Assembly (NCBI RefSeq): GCF_902833055.1
Contig: NZ_CADFEJ010000007.1
Span: forward strand, 213,912 to 277,911
Source of the DNA: Burkholderia territorii
GTDB taxonomy: Bacteria; Pseudomonadota; Gammaproteobacteria; Burkholderiales; Burkholderiaceae
Length of the DNA: 64,000 bases
Direction: 5' to 3'
Made by a program: the position numbers and the translations under genes. The notes beneath the pieces were generated by a model. That model ran no database searches. It worked only from the letters and a program-made list of their open reading frames with translations, and was not told where the DNA came from. Below, one piece after another: positions 50,373 through 59,723 of the stretch. How positions within the stretch are numbered: position 1 is the first letter of the stretch; each line of letters begins with the position of its first letter.

Positions 50373-51779
50373 TCAGTGTGCAGCGGGCACCGTGCCCGCC
50401 GCGGATTGTTTCGTCAGCGCGTCGACCACGCGCTCCATCTTCATGTACCGCGAACCCTTCACGAGCACCGTCGCGCGCGCGCCGTAGCCCGCCGCGAGCA
50501 GTGCCGTCACCAGCGCGCCGACGTCGTCGAAATGCCGGGCCGTGTCGCCATACGCGGTGCAGGCATCTCGCGACGCATCGCCGAGCGCGAACAGCGCATC
50601 GATGCCGCGCTCGCGTGCATACGCGCCGATCTCGCGGTGAAACGCCGGGCCTTCGTCGCCGACCTCGCCCATGTCGCCGATCACCAGCACGCGCGGCGCC
50701 GGTTGCGCGGCCAGCACGTCGATCGCCGCGCGCATCGAATCGGGGTTCGCGTTGTAGGTGTCGTCGACGACCGTTGCGCCCGCGAGGCTGCCGACGTCCG
50801 CCTGCCGGACCTGCAAACGGCCCTTGACCGGCTCGAACGATTCGAGGCCCTGCTTGATCGCAGCCAGCTCGATACCGGCCGCGAGCGCCGCGGCCGTTGC
50901 AGCCAACGCGTTGCGTGCGTTGTGCTCGCCGAGCGCGCGCAGGCGTACCGTCACCGGGCCCGACGGCGTGTCGATCGCAAGCTCGCCGCCGTGCAAGCGG
51001 CCCGTGACCTGCGCTTCGACCTGCCGTTCGGCGTCGTGCAGCGCGAAATCGAGAATCCGGTTGCCGGTCGCCGCGACACGCCAGATTCCGGCGTACGCAT
51101 CGTCGGCCGGAAACACCGCGACGCCGTCCGGCGTCAGCGCGTGGATCACGGCCGCATGTTCGAGCGCGACCGCCTCGACCGTCGCCATGAACTCCTGGTG
51201 TTCGCGCTGCGCATTGTTGACGAGCGCGACGGTCGGCGCCGCGAGGCGCGCGAGCACTTCGGTCTCGCCCGGGTGATTCATTCCGAGCTCGATCACCGCG
51301 ACGCGATGCGCGCCCGACAGGCGCAGCAGCGTCAACGGCACGCCGATGTCGTTGTTCAGGTTGCCGGCCGTCGCCAGCCGCGCGTCGGCGCCGACGGCCG
51401 CCGCAAGGATCGACGCGATCATTTCCTTGACGGTCGTCTTCCCGTTGCTGCCCGTCACCGCGACGAGCGGCACCGCGAAGCGCTTGCGCCAGCCATGCGC
51501 GAGCGCGCCGAGCGCCGCGCGCGTTTCCCCGCCTTCGATGACCGGCATTGCAAGGCCCGCCGGCGCGTGCGCGACGAGCGCCGCGGCTGCACCTCGCGCG
51601 GCCACGTCGCCGAGGAAGTCGTGCGCGTCGAAGCGCTCGCCTTTCAGCGCGACGAACAGGTCGCCCGGGCCGACCGTGCGGCTGTCGGTGGACACGCGCT
51701 CGAACGTGGTGTCCGGATCGCCGTGCACGGAGGCACCGGGAATCAGGCGCGCGGCTTCGCCGAGACTGAGCATCGTCAT
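50373..51779 (-). CDS. murF: UDP-N-acetylmuramoyl-tripeptide--D-alanyl-D-alanine ligase
   Basis: Adds D-Ala-D-Ala to complete the pentapeptide. 468 residues from the ATG at 51779, coupled to murE by an ATGA overlap; the very long open frame running on to 53321 in this phase overlaps murE and is not the protein. Motifs: DSRTVGPGDLFVALKGERFDAHDF, ATP loop VTGSNGKTTVKEM, DDTYNANPDSM and the C-terminal VLVKGSRYMKMERVV are all typical of MurF. Confidence 0.96.
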   Translation of the reverse strand: MTMLSLGEAARLIPGASVHGDPDTTFERVSTDSRTVGPGDLFVALKGERFDAHDFLGDVAARGAAAALVAHAPAGLAMPVIEGGETRAALGALAHGWRKRFAVPLVAVTGSNGKTTVKEMIASILAAAVGADARLATAGNLNNDIGVPLTLLRLSGAHRVAVIELGMNHPGETEVLARLAAPTVALVNNAQREHQEFMATVEAVALEHAAVIHALTPDGVAVFPADDAYAGIWRVAATGNRILDFALHDAERQVEAQVTGRLHGGELAIDTPSGPVTVRLRALGEHNARNALAATAAALAAGIELAAIKQGLESFEPVKGRLQVRQADVGSLAGATVVDDTYNANPDSMRAAIDVLAAQPAPRVLVIGDMGEVGDEGPAFHREIGAYARERGIDALFALGDASRDACTAYGDTARHFDDVGALVTALLAAGYGARATVLVKGSRYMKMERVVDALTKQSAAGTVPAAH

Positions 51780-53314
51780 TCGCCGCCTCCCTTGCCGTGC
51801 GTCGCGCGTGCCGCAAGCGCGAGCCGCGCGTGATCCTGATCGGAGAACGTGCGCTTCTTGCCCATGATTTCCTGCGTCGCCTCGTGACCCTTGCCGGCCA
51901 GCACGACGACATCCTCGCGGGCGGCGCCACGCACGGCTTGCAGGATCGCGCTCGCGCGATCCTCGATGCGGCGTGCGCGATCGGGCGCGGTCATCCCCGC
52001 GATGACCTGGTCGATGATGCGCTGCGGATCCTCGCTGCGCGGATTGTCGCTCGTGACGACGACTTCGTCCGCGAGCCGCTCGGCGATCGCGCCCATCAAC
52101 GGACGCTTCGTCGCATCGCGATCGCCACCGCAGCCGAACATGCAGATGAGCCGCCCGCCGCGCGCCGCCGCGATCGGGCGCAACGCGTCGAGCGTCTTGT
52201 CGAGCGCATCGGGCGTGTGCGCGTAGTCGATCACGACCAGCGGTTCGTCGCTCTGCAGCCGGCCGCCAAGGCGCTGCATGCGCCCGTTGACGGACTCGAG
52301 CCGCGCGATCTCCGCGACGGCCGCGTCGAACGGCACGTCGGCCGCTAGCAGCGAACCGAGCACCGCGAGCAGGTTGCTGACGTTGAACGTGCCGAGCGTG
52401 CCGACTTCGACGTCCGCTTCGCCCCACGACGAGCGCAGGCGGAAAGCCGTGCCCGTGGCGGTCGCGCGCACGTCGAGCGCGACCAGCTCGCGATCGGCGT
52501 CGGCTGCCTGCGCGTCGCCGATACCGTAGGCGATCGTGCGCACACGGCCGGCAAGCTTCTCGAGCAGGCGGCGGCCGGCTGCGTCGTCGCGATTGACGAC
52601 CGCGGCCCGCAGCCCGCGCCACGCGAACAGCTTCGACTTCGCGGCTTCGTACGCGTCGAACGTGCCGTGATAGTCGAGGTGATCCTGCGTGAGGTTGGTG
52701 AAGACGGCAATGTCGAATGCCGTGCCGTTCACGCGGCCCTGATGCAACGCGTGCGACGACACCTCCATCGCGACGGCCTTCGCGCCCGCGTCGTGCAACT
52801 GCGCGAGACTGCGCTGCAGCTGCGGCGCGTCCGGCGTCGTGAAGCCGGTCGGCACGAGTTGCCCCGGCATGCCGCTGCCGAGCGTGCCGATCAGCGCGCA
52901 CGGCTGGTGCAGCGCCGTCAGCGCGGCTGCGATCCAGTGCGTGCAGGACGTCTTGCCGTTGGTGCCGGTCACGCCGACGACGAGCAGGCCGTCGCTCGGG
53001 TCGCCGTACCAGCCGCTGGCGATCTCGCCGGCCAGCTGGTCGAGCGCCGGCACCGCGAGCGCGACGGGCGCCGCCGGTGCGGCTTCGAGGCCCTCCGGCT
53101 GATACAGCACGGCGGCCGCGCCGCGCGCGACGGCATCGGAAATGAAGGCGCGATTGTCTGCCCCGTCGACTGCATAGCCGAGGAACGCGTCGCCCGCCTG
53201 CAGGCTGCGCGTGTCGGCATGCAGTTGCGCCGCGGGGGCCACATGCTGGCGCAGCCACGCAAGCGCGGCCGCGATCTGCTGATGCGCCGGATGGGAACTG
53301 CGAGCGGCGCTCAT
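51776..53314 (-). CDS. murE: UDP-N-acetylmuramoyl-tripeptide synthetase (meso-DAP adding)
   Basis: Adds meso-diaminopimelate to UDP-MurNAc-dipeptide. 512 residues. ATP loop VTGTNGKTSCTHW, UDP-binding N-terminal domain, and the motif DNPRSEDP, whose DNPR sequence marks meso-DAP (not lysine) specificity. ATGA overlaps with ftsI upstream and murF downstream. Confidence 0.97.
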   Translation of the reverse strand: MSAARSSHPAHQQIAAALAWLRQHVAPAAQLHADTRSLQAGDAFLGYAVDGADNRAFISDAVARGAAAVLYQPEGLEAAPAAPVALAVPALDQLAGEIASGWYGDPSDGLLVVGVTGTNGKTSCTHWIAAALTALHQPCALIGTLGSGMPGQLVPTGFTTPDAPQLQRSLAQLHDAGAKAVAMEVSSHALHQGRVNGTAFDIAVFTNLTQDHLDYHGTFDAYEAAKSKLFAWRGLRAAVVNRDDAAGRRLLEKLAGRVRTIAYGIGDAQAADADRELVALDVRATATGTAFRLRSSWGEADVEVGTLGTFNVSNLLAVLGSLLAADVPFDAAVAEIARLESVNGRMQRLGGRLQSDEPLVVIDYAHTPDALDKTLDALRPIAAARGGRLICMFGCGGDRDATKRPLMGAIAERLADEVVVTSDNPRSEDPQRIIDQVIAGMTAPDRARRIEDRASAILQAVRGAAREDVVVLAGKGHEATQEIMGKKRTFSDQDHARLALAARATHGKGGGE

Positions 53315-55158
53315 CGAACAACTCCTGGTGAATTACGTGTCGTGCTGGATACGATCATATGCTTCGCACCGCTGCCCGCGGCGAGCTTTTGCGGGCCCGT
53401 CCCGGCGGGCGCGCCGGGTGCGTCGTCGGACACGACGAGCTGCTTGATCGGCATGTTCGGCGGCACGTTCAGCGCGCGCATCGTATCGCCCGCGATCGCC
53501 GAGAATACGGGGCCGGACACCTGGCCGCCGAAGTGGCTGCCGGCGGTCGGTTCGTCGACCGACACGGCAACGACGATGCGCGGATTCGGCATCGGCGCCA
53601 TGCCGACGAACGACGCGCGGTACTTGCGCGTGTAGCCGTGGCCTTCGTGCTTGTAAGCGGTGCCGCTCTTGCCGCCGACGCGATAACCGGGCACGGCCGC
53701 ATCGGGCGACGTGCCGCCCGGCGCCACCACCGTTTCGAGCATCGCACGCACCTCGCGCGCCGTGGTCGGGTTGAACACCTGCGTGCCCACGACCGGCTGG
53801 TTGGGGTCGGTCTTGAAAATGGTCACCGGCATCAGCTCGCCGTCATGCGCGATCGCCGTGTATGCGCGCGCCAGCTGGAACAGCGACACCGACAGGCCGT
53901 AGCCGTACGACATCGTCGCCTGCTCGATGCGACGCCAGCTCTTCCACGGACGCAGGCGGCCGGCCACCGCACCGGGGAACCCGACCTTCGGCGCCTGACC
54001 GAGGCCGATGCTCGTATACATATTCCACATTTCCTCGGGCCGCATCGTCATCGCGATCTTCGTCGCGCCGATGTTGCTCGACTTCTGGATCACGCCGCCG
54101 ACCGTCAGCGTGCCGAAACCCGCATCGTCGGTGATCGGTGCGCCGTCGAGCACGAAGTGCCCGTTGCCCGTCTCGACGAGCGTGTTCGGCGTCACGCGGT
54201 GCAGGTCGAGCGCGAGCGACACGGTAAACGGCTTCATGATCGAGCCCGGCTCGAACACGTCGGTCATGATCCGGTTGCGCAACTGCTCGCCCGTCATGCG
54301 CGAACGATCGTTCGGGTTGTACGTCGGGTAGTTGACGAGCGCCAGCACCTCGCCGGTGCGCACGTCGACGACCATCGCCGCGCCGGCCTTCGCCTTGAAC
54401 TTCTCGACGGCGGCCTTCAGGTTCGCATACGCGATGTACTGGATCTTGCTGTCGATCGACAGGTCGACGTCGGTCCCGTTGTGCGGCGGAATCTGCACGG
54501 CGACGTCCTCGACGATGTGCCCCATCCGGTCCTTGATCACGCGGCGCACGCCGGACGTGCCGGACAGCAGCTTCTGGTCGCCGAGCTCGACGCCTTCCTG
54601 GCCTTCGTCCTCGACGTTCGTGAAGCCGATCAGGTGAGCGGTGATCTCGCCTTCCGGATAGAAGCGCTTGTATTCGTTGCGCTGATAGATACCGGGAATG
54701 TCGAGCGCGGCGACCTTGTCCGCCACGTCGATCGGCACCTGGCGCTTGACGTAGACGAAGCCCTTGTCTTCCGACAGCTTCACGCGCAGCTCCTTCGGCG
54801 TCATGCCAAGGAGCTTGCCGAGCTGATTGATCTTGTCCGCGCCGAGATCGTCGGGCACCGCGTCGGGAATCGCCCAGATCGCGCGCACGGGCAGGCTCGT
54901 CGCGAGCACGAGCCCGTTACGGTCGAGGATCTTGCCGCGCGTGGCCGGCAGCTCGATCGTGCGCTGGTAGCGGCTCTCGCCCTGCTTCTGATAGAAGGCG
55001 TTGCCGGGCCCCTGGATCCAGAACGCCCGCGCGGCGAGCGCGACGAACGCCATGAACAGCAGGAACACGACGAGTTTCGAGCGCCACATCGGCAGGTGCA
55101 CGCCGAGCACGGGGCTCGACGAGAACTTCACGTCCTGGCGCTTTTGCGACGGCTTCAT
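53311..55158 (-). CDS. ftsI: Penicillin-binding protein 3 (FtsI), septal transpeptidase
   Basis: Class B PBP crosslinking septal peptidoglycan; target of many beta-lactams. 615 residues: short cytoplasmic tail, one transmembrane helix (about 30-50), dimerization/pedestal domain, and the transpeptidase domain. Active-site motifs: S306-IMK in EPGSIMKPF, S360-SN in KSSN, and K497-SGTA in GGKSGTAYK. ATGA overlaps with ftsL and murE. Confidence 0.97.
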   Translation of the reverse strand: MKPSQKRQDVKFSSSPVLGVHLPMWRSKLVVFLLFMAFVALAARAFWIQGPGNAFYQKQGESRYQRTIELPATRGKILDRNGLVLATSLPVRAIWAIPDAVPDDLGADKINQLGKLLGMTPKELRVKLSEDKGFVYVKRQVPIDVADKVAALDIPGIYQRNEYKRFYPEGEITAHLIGFTNVEDEGQEGVELGDQKLLSGTSGVRRVIKDRMGHIVEDVAVQIPPHNGTDVDLSIDSKIQYIAYANLKAAVEKFKAKAGAAMVVDVRTGEVLALVNYPTYNPNDRSRMTGEQLRNRIMTDVFEPGSIMKPFTVSLALDLHRVTPNTLVETGNGHFVLDGAPITDDAGFGTLTVGGVIQKSSNIGATKIAMTMRPEEMWNMYTSIGLGQAPKVGFPGAVAGRLRPWKSWRRIEQATMSYGYGLSVSLFQLARAYTAIAHDGELMPVTIFKTDPNQPVVGTQVFNPTTAREVRAMLETVVAPGGTSPDAAVPGYRVGGKSGTAYKHEGHGYTRKYRASFVGMAPMPNPRIVVAVSVDEPTAGSHFGGQVSGPVFSAIAGDTMRALNVPPNMPIKQLVVSDDAPGAPAGTGPQKLAAGSGAKHMIVSSTTRNSPGVVR

Positions 55159-55496
55159 CGCGCGCCTCCGCGGCCCTTCGTGGCCGTATCGGCCGACGCG
55201 GGAATCGGCGCATCGATCGCCTTCGCGGCGCCCGGCGGCAGCGTCAGGTACTGGGTGCGACCGGTCGTGATCGGCTGCATCTTCAGCGAATCGTTCGCGA
55301 GCTGCTCGATGCGCGACGTCTTCGACAGCGCGCTCTGCTGATATTGAAGCTGCGCGTAGTCCTGCTGGAGCTGACGCTCCTGCGACTGCGCGCGCTGCAG
55401 CTGGATGAAGATCTGGCGCTGCTGGTTCGTCGAGTTGACGACCGACAGTGCGCAGCCCATCACGATGATCAGCAGGAAGATGTTGAAGCGGCTCAT
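55155..55496 (-). CDS. ftsL: Cell division protein FtsL
   Basis: 113 residues: an N-terminal transmembrane helix ([19 protein letters not shown]), then a coiled-coil periplasmic region with heptad-like Leu/Gln pattern ([20 protein letters not shown]). Forms the FtsQLB complex. ATGA overlaps with rsmH and ftsI. Confidence 0.94.
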   Translation of the reverse strand: MSRFNIFLLIIVMGCALSVVNSTNQQRQIFIQLQRAQSQERQLQQDYAQLQYQQSALSKTSRIEQLANDSLKMQPITTGRTQYLTLPPGAAKAIDAPIPASADTATKGRGGAR

Positions 55497-56434
55497 GGCG
55501 TGACGCGCTCCGCGATGCGCATCACGGCCGACCGGGCGCGCGGGTTCGCGGCGACTTCCGCGTCGCTCGGGAACTGGCGGCTGATGATCTTGAGCGGCGG
55601 GCTCGGGAGGTCGACGGCGCGGATCGGCAGGCGACGATCGACCGCAGGCGCACTCGCGTGCGCCTGCATGAATCGCTTGACGATCCGGTCCTCGAGTGAA
55701 TGAAAGCTGATGACCACCAGCCGCCCCCCTTGCTCCAGCAACGACAATGCCGCGCCTAGTACGACTTGCAGGTCCGCAAGCTCTTGATTGACGTGAATCC
55801 GTATAGCCTGAAAGGTGCGGGTTGCCGGATCCTTGCCCTTCTCACGGGTTTTGACGACGTTACCCACGATTTGGGCAAGCTCGCCCGTGGTGTCGAGAGG
55901 CCCAAGACGGTCGGACTCTGCCCGGCGAGCAACAAGCGCCTTTGCAATCTGAAAAGCAAACCGTTCTTCCCCATAATCCCGTATCACCTCCGTCAATTCC
56001 TGCACCGAAGCCCGTGCGAGCCACTCGGCCGCCGACTCGCCGCGCGTCGGATCCATACGCATGTCCAGCGGGCCATCGGCGCGAAAGCTGAAGCCGCGCG
56101 CCGGATCGTCCACCTGCGGCGAGGACACGCCCAGGTCCAGCAACACCCCCGACACCTTCTCGACACCGCGCGCCGCAAGCGCGTCGCGCATCGATGCAAA
56201 GCTGTCATGCACGATCGAGAAGCGCGCATCCTCGATGCGCTGCGCCGTCTCGATCGCCCTCGGATCCTTGTCGAACGCGATCAGCCGGCCGGCCGGCGCC
56301 AGCCGCGCGAGCACCGCGCGGCTATGGCCGCCGCGCCCGAACGTGCCGTCGACATAAATGCCGTCCGGCCGCGTCACGAGCGAATCGACCGCTTCGTCCA
56401 ACAGCACGGTCCGATGCTGCAATTCGTTTCCCAT
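55493..56434 (-). CDS. rsmH: 16S rRNA (cytosine(1402)-N4)-methyltransferase
   Basis: N4-methylates C1402 in the decoding centre of 16S rRNA (old name MraW). 313 residues from the ATG at 56434 ([19 protein letters not shown]); the frame extends 36 codons further upstream with no site. SAM-binding [16 protein letters not shown], and the family segments [22 protein letters not shown] and [17 protein letters not shown] are intact. Second gene of the dcw cluster; a 23-bp gap to mraZ. Confidence 0.97.
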   Translation of the reverse strand: MGNELQHRTVLLDEAVDSLVTRPDGIYVDGTFGRGGHSRAVLARLAPAGRLIAFDKDPRAIETAQRIEDARFSIVHDSFASMRDALAARGVEKVSGVLLDLGVSSPQVDDPARGFSFRADGPLDMRMDPTRGESAAEWLARASVQELTEVIRDYGEERFAFQIAKALVARRAESDRLGPLDTTGELAQIVGNVVKTREKGKDPATRTFQAIRIHVNQELADLQVVLGAALSLLEQGGRLVVISFHSLEDRIVKRFMQAHASAPAVDRRLPIRAVDLPSPPLKIISRQFPSDAEVAANPRARSAVMRIAERVTP

Positions 56435-56457
56435 CGCGGGCGTCTCCGTCACCGCAA

Positions 56458-56886
56458 TCAGAACGTGAAATTCTTCAGCGCGTCGGGCATGCCCTGCGCC
56501 ATCGCTGCCTGCTCCTTCGCGATGTAGGTCTGCGAATCCCACAGCTCGAAGTGACTACCCATTCCCAACAACATGACTTCCTTTTCCAGTCCGGCCGCCA
56601 TTCGCAGCTCGGGCGATACGAGAATCCGGCCTGCGCTGTCGAGATCGACGTCCATCGCATTGCCGAGAAAAATTCGCCGCCACCAATGAGCGTCCATCGG
56701 CAGCGCGGCGATCTTGGCGCGGAACACTTCCCATTCAGGGCGCGGAAACAGCAACAGGCAGCCGTCCGGGTGCTTGGTCACAGTCACCCGTCCTTCTGCC
56801 TGTCCTTGCAGCGCTTCGCGATAGCGAGCCGGCACCGACATCCGCCCTTTCGCATCGAGCGTCAGCGCCGACGCCCCTTGGAACAC
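56458..56886 (-). CDS. mraZ: Transcriptional regulator MraZ
   Basis: 142 residues from a GTG start ([26 protein letters not shown]). Two SpoVT/AbrB-like half-domains; DAKGRM and DSAGRI are the paired DXXXR-type motifs of MraZ. Represses its own dcw promoter in E. coli and other bacteria. The upstream 10-bp-phased repeats (56951-56995) fit as its binding site. First gene of the cluster. Confidence 0.97.
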   Translation of the reverse strand: MFQGASALTLDAKGRMSVPARYREALQGQAEGRVTVTKHPDGCLLLFPRPEWEVFRAKIAALPMDAHWWRRIFLGNAMDVDLDSAGRILVSPELRMAAGLEKEVMLLGMGSHFELWDSQTYIAKEQAAMAQGMPDALKNFTF

Positions 56887-56950
56887 GTTCCGCTCTCCCG
56901 TTCAGGGCACCGAAGCACCCGCTCAATGCTCGAGAATTTAGCCCGAATAG

Positions 56951-56995
56951 CCCGCCAAATCACACAAAAATACACTTTCTCACACTGTCTCCCAC
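56951..56995 (-). promoter_or_regulatory. 10-bp-phased MraZ-type boxes at the mraZ promoter
   Basis: On the minus strand the core GTGKG recurs every 10 bp: GTGGG at 56991-56995, GTGTG at 56981-56985, GTGTA at 56971-56975, GTGTG at 56961-56965, and a degenerate GCGGG at 56951-56955. The promoter-proximal box touches the -10. This is the arrangement described for MraZ boxes (TGGGN-like, 10-bp period). Confidence 0.78.
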
Positions 56996-57022
56996 TTTAG
57001 TGGAAGGGTTTGGCACGGTCAA
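56994..57022 (-). promoter_or_regulatory. Promoter of the dcw cluster (mraZ)
   Basis: On the minus strand TTGACC (57017-57022), 17-bp spacer, TAAAGT (56994-56999). Five of six and four of six matches. It lies about 105 bp upstream of the mraZ GTG, and the MraZ-type repeats begin at its -10. Confidence 0.72.
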
Positions 57023-57272
57023 GGGAGCGGCCCGGATTTTTGACGAATTTTGTTAGTTAGAACAAGGACTTACGCGCGCATGCTCATGCGGCCCCTCATA
57101 CCAAAAACCGTTATAAATGAATGAGCTAGTGCAACTTGTGAAGGTGATACGTGAGAAAGACGGGCCAGACTGGCGTGCGGAAGGGGCTTCGGGGGCGGGA
57201 AAACGCGGAAAAAACGGGCGGTATCGAGGACGGCGGACCGGGACGGCATCGCGCGCCGCCCCGGCCCGAATG

Positions 57273-57899
57273 TCAGAGATAGTACGCAGTGCTCGTCATG
57301 ACTTTCGATGCGGCGCGCATCAGCATCCGTGCGGGCAGCGGCAACTCGACGCCGCCGGCATCGGTCGCGGCCTTGCCGTGCTTCACCTCGTCGAGCCGCA
57401 TCTGCTCGACGATCGCACGCGACGCCGTGTCGGTCGCGGGCAGCTCGGACAGATGCCCGTCGAGATGGCTCTCGACCTGGCGCTCCGTCTCGGCCATGAA
57501 ACCGAGGCTGACCTTGTCGCCCAGCGTGCCGGCGACGACGCCGATCGCAAGCGCGCCAGCGTACCACAGCGGGTTGAGCAGACTCGGGCGCGAATCGAGT
57601 TCCTTCAGCCGATGGGCAGTCCACGCGAGATGATCCTCCTCCTCGCGCGCGGCCTCCTCGAACATCGCCTTCGACGACGACGAGCGCGCGGTCAGCTTCT
57701 GCGCCTGATAAAGCGCCTGCGCGCAGACCTCGCCGACGTGGTTCACGCGCATCAGTCCGGCGGCATGCGTGCGCTCCGCGGGCGTCAGTTCGGCGGCCGG
57801 CGGCTCCGCCGGCGCGGGCACCGGCCGGCTCATCCGGCTAATGCCGGTCAGCGATCGCAGGCCGCGATCGAATTCGCTGATCAGTTCATCCAACACCAT
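57273..57899 (-). CDS. coq7: 3-demethoxyubiquinol 3-hydroxylase (Coq7)
   Basis: Di-iron hydroxylase of ubiquinone biosynthesis (also called COQ7/UbiF-alternative). 208 residues. The two ferritin-like iron-binding repeats are visible: [20 protein letters not shown]...EEEDHL and ESHLDGHL...LDEVKHG. A hydrophobic stretch near residues 115-135 may dip into the membrane. It stands alone between the dcw cluster and the divergent porin gene. Confidence 0.95.
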   Translation of the reverse strand: MVLDELISEFDRGLRSLTGISRMSRPVPAPAEPPAAELTPAERTHAAGLMRVNHVGEVCAQALYQAQKLTARSSSSKAMFEEAAREEEDHLAWTAHRLKELDSRPSLLNPLWYAGALAIGVVAGTLGDKVSLGFMAETERQVESHLDGHLSELPATDTASRAIVEQMRLDEVKHGKAATDAGGVELPLPARMLMRAASKVMTSTAYYL

Positions 57900-58055
57900 C
57901 CTGTTCTCCTGGCTGCGTGTGCTGCCGCGGGCGGCAAGGGCACGTGCTCCGCTGCGTAACCGACTTGATTATTCAGCGGAAATTGCGGTTAACCCGTGAT
58001 TTTAACCATTGTTGCATAAAGGAAACATGGCAACCTTGCGCCACGGCATTTCGCT

Positions 58056-58083
58056 TTGTCGGAAAAAACGGCTTTGCTACATT
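58056..58083 (+). promoter_or_regulatory. Porin promoter
   Basis: TTGTCG (58056-58061), 16-bp spacer, TACATT (58078-58083). It gives a leader of about 87 nt containing a hairpin (CGACTTC/GAAGTTG, 7 bp with one wobble), a possible sRNA target context as for other porins, which is inference only. Confidence 0.55.
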
Positions 58084-58176
58084 ACGTGCGACTTCTTGCG
58101 AAGTTGATGGGGCGCGTCAACACAACATAACTATCCGCCCCGCCAAAAAAATTCAGTGATTCTTGGAGATCCGTTA

Positions 58177-59334
58177 ATGAAAAAGTCGCTTCTCGCGCTC
58201 GTCGCGCTGGGCGCGTTCGCTGGCGCAGCTCATGCGCAAAGCAGCGTGACGCTTTACGGCATCATCGATGAAGGCCTCATCTTCAACAACAACGCCAAGG
58301 GCGGCCACCTGTACGGCCTGGCAAGCGGCGTGATGCAAGGCAGCCGCTTCGGCCTGCGCGGCACCGAAGATCTGGGCAGCGGCCTGAAGGCGATCTTCGT
58401 GCTCGAAAACGGCTTCGACGTCAATTCCGGCAAGCTCGGCCAAGGCGGCCTGATGTTCGGCCGTCAGGCTTACGTCGGCCTGTCGAGCCAGTACGGTACG
58501 GTCACGCTGGGTCGCCAATACGACTCCGTCGTCGACTTCGTCGGCCCGCTCGAGGCAGGCGACCAGTGGGGCGGCTACATTGCGGCTCACCCGGGTGACC
58601 TCGACAACTTCAACAACGCATACCGCGTGAACAACGCGGTCAAGTACACGAGCCCGACCTACGGCGGCTTCTCGTTCGGCGGCCTGTACAGCTTCGGCGG
58701 TCAAGCCGGCCAGTTCTCGAAGAACCAGGTCTGGTCGCTCGGCGCCGGTTACAACAACGGCCCGCTGGTGTTGGGTGTCGGCTACTTGAACGCACGCACG
58801 CCGGCAAACTTCGGCGGCATGTTCAACACCGGCGCGTCGGCTGCGGCGACGGCGGTGTCGTCGCCGGTCTACGGCGCGTATGCGAACAGCGCGAACACGT
58901 ACCAGGTCATCGGTGCGGGCGGTGCGTACACGTTCGGCGCAGCGACGATCGGCGCGACGTACTCGAACACGAAGTTCAAGGGCTTCTCGGTCGGTCCGTT
59001 CGTGAACCAGACCGCGACGTTCAACAACGGCGAAATCAACTTCAAGTATCAGCTGACCCCGGCGCTGATCGTCGGCGCGGCGTATGACTACACGCAAGGC
59101 AGCAAGATCGACGGCAACTCGGCAGCCAAGTATCACCAGGGCTCGCTGGGCGTCGACTACTTCCTGTCGAAGCGCACGGACGTCTACGTGATCGGCGTGT
59201 ATCAGCACGCATCGGGCAACGCGCTCGATTCGAAGGGCAATGTCATTCCGGCCACCGCATCGATCAACGGTCTCGATCCGTCGAGCACGAGCAACCAGGT
59301 TGCAGCGCGCGTCGGCATCCGTCACAAGTTCTAA
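58177..59334 (+). CDS. Trimeric outer-membrane porin (OmpC/OpcP type, gram-negative porin 4 family)
   Basis: 385 residues from the ATG at 58177, with GGAG upstream; the longer frame to 58156 is not used. Signal peptide MKKSLLALVALGAFAGAAHA, then QSSVTLYGIIDEGL, the usual first strand of Burkholderia/Neisseria porins. The sequence has alternating hydrophobic/hydrophilic strands, several Gly-rich turns (GLYSFGGQAGQFSKNQ), and ends in the required terminal Phe (VGIRHKF) for BAM assembly. Likely a 16-strand trimeric porin. A UUCG-loop terminator follows. Confidence 0.95.
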   Translation: MKKSLLALVALGAFAGAAHAQSSVTLYGIIDEGLIFNNNAKGGHLYGLASGVMQGSRFGLRGTEDLGSGLKAIFVLENGFDVNSGKLGQGGLMFGRQAYVGLSSQYGTVTLGRQYDSVVDFVGPLEAGDQWGGYIAAHPGDLDNFNNAYRVNNAVKYTSPTYGGFSFGGLYSFGGQAGQFSKNQVWSLGAGYNNGPLVLGVGYLNARTPANFGGMFNTGASAAATAVSSPVYGAYANSANTYQVIGAGGAYTFGAATIGATYSNTKFKGFSVGPFVNQTATFNNGEINFKYQLTPALIVGAAYDYTQGSKIDGNSAAKYHQGSLGVDYFLSKRTDVYVIGVYQHASGNALDSKGNVIPATASINGLDPSSTSNQVAARVGIRHKF

Positions 59335-59364
59335 TCAGCTTGCCTGACAAGCCGCAGCATATTG

Positions 59365-59387
59365 AAGGCGCCTTCGGGCGCCTTTTT
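59365..59387 (+). terminator. Porin terminator
   Basis: AAGGCGCC/GGCGCCTT stem closed by a UUCG tetraloop, with a following T run. A very stable intrinsic terminator. Confidence 0.94.
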
Positions 59388-59476
59388 CTTTTGCGGCCAT
59401 GAAGCGGTGTGGGAGGAGAACGGGACGATCGCCCGTACGGGGCGTGCCATCGACGTGAATGCCACGGCTGCTCGTC

Positions 59477-59530
59477 TGCACCCTGCACCCTGCACCCTGC
59501 ACCCTGCACCCTGCACCCTGCACCCTGCAC
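59477..59530. repeat. Heptanucleotide tandem repeat (TGCACCC)n
   Basis: Seven full copies of TGCACCC plus TGCAC, without a single interruption, in an intergenic position between two terminators. Period 7 is not in frame with codons and the array is perfect, features of slippage-prone (VNTR/SSR) loci. Confidence 0.95.
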
Positions 59531-59677
59531 GCAGGGTATCGCATCAAGCGAATTGCGGATCACGGTCGCCGCCGAGCCGGCCTGGCGGCTCCGTCGACCA
59601 TGGCGCCTCCCGGTAGAACGCGTACCGTTCCCGCGACCGTCGAATCACGGCGCGGAAGCCTCGCTGCAGCATTACAA

Positions 59678-59704
59678 ATGAAAAAGCCCGGCACTTGCCG
59701 GGCT
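59678..59704 (-). terminator. fadD terminator
   Basis: Stem AGCCCGGCA/TGCCGGGCT (59685-59693 with 59696-59704), 2-nt nominal loop, preceded by an A run at 59681-59685 that becomes U on the leftward transcript. Confidence 0.88.
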
Positions 59705-59723
59705 GACTGGTTCCACTTCGGCG

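Larger units (their letters stand above)
56887..57272. other. 386-bp region between mraZ and coq7
   Basis: Holds the mraZ promoter and repeats (56951-57022), and then about 250 bp of leader/3' flank of coq7 in which I see a short dyad CGCATG/CATGCG (57077-57090) but no coding frame and no intrinsic terminator. Confidence 0.6.
59335..59723. other. 389-bp region between the porin and fadD
   Basis: Contains the porin terminator, a 7-bp tandem repeat array (59477-59530), and the fadD terminator. Outside these I see nothing that looks like a gene; translations of the repeat such as CRVQGAG units come from the repeat itself. Confidence 0.75.

Noticed and set aside
51776..53321. Open frame that appears to extend murF upstream to 53321 (982 codons)
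   Set aside because: The added part overlaps murE in another phase and has no homologous content; the true murF start is coupled to the murE stop by ATGA.
59400..59550. CRISPR-like array at the short direct repeats
   Set aside because: Units of seven bases run head to tail without spacers and without cas genes; this is a simple tandem repeat.
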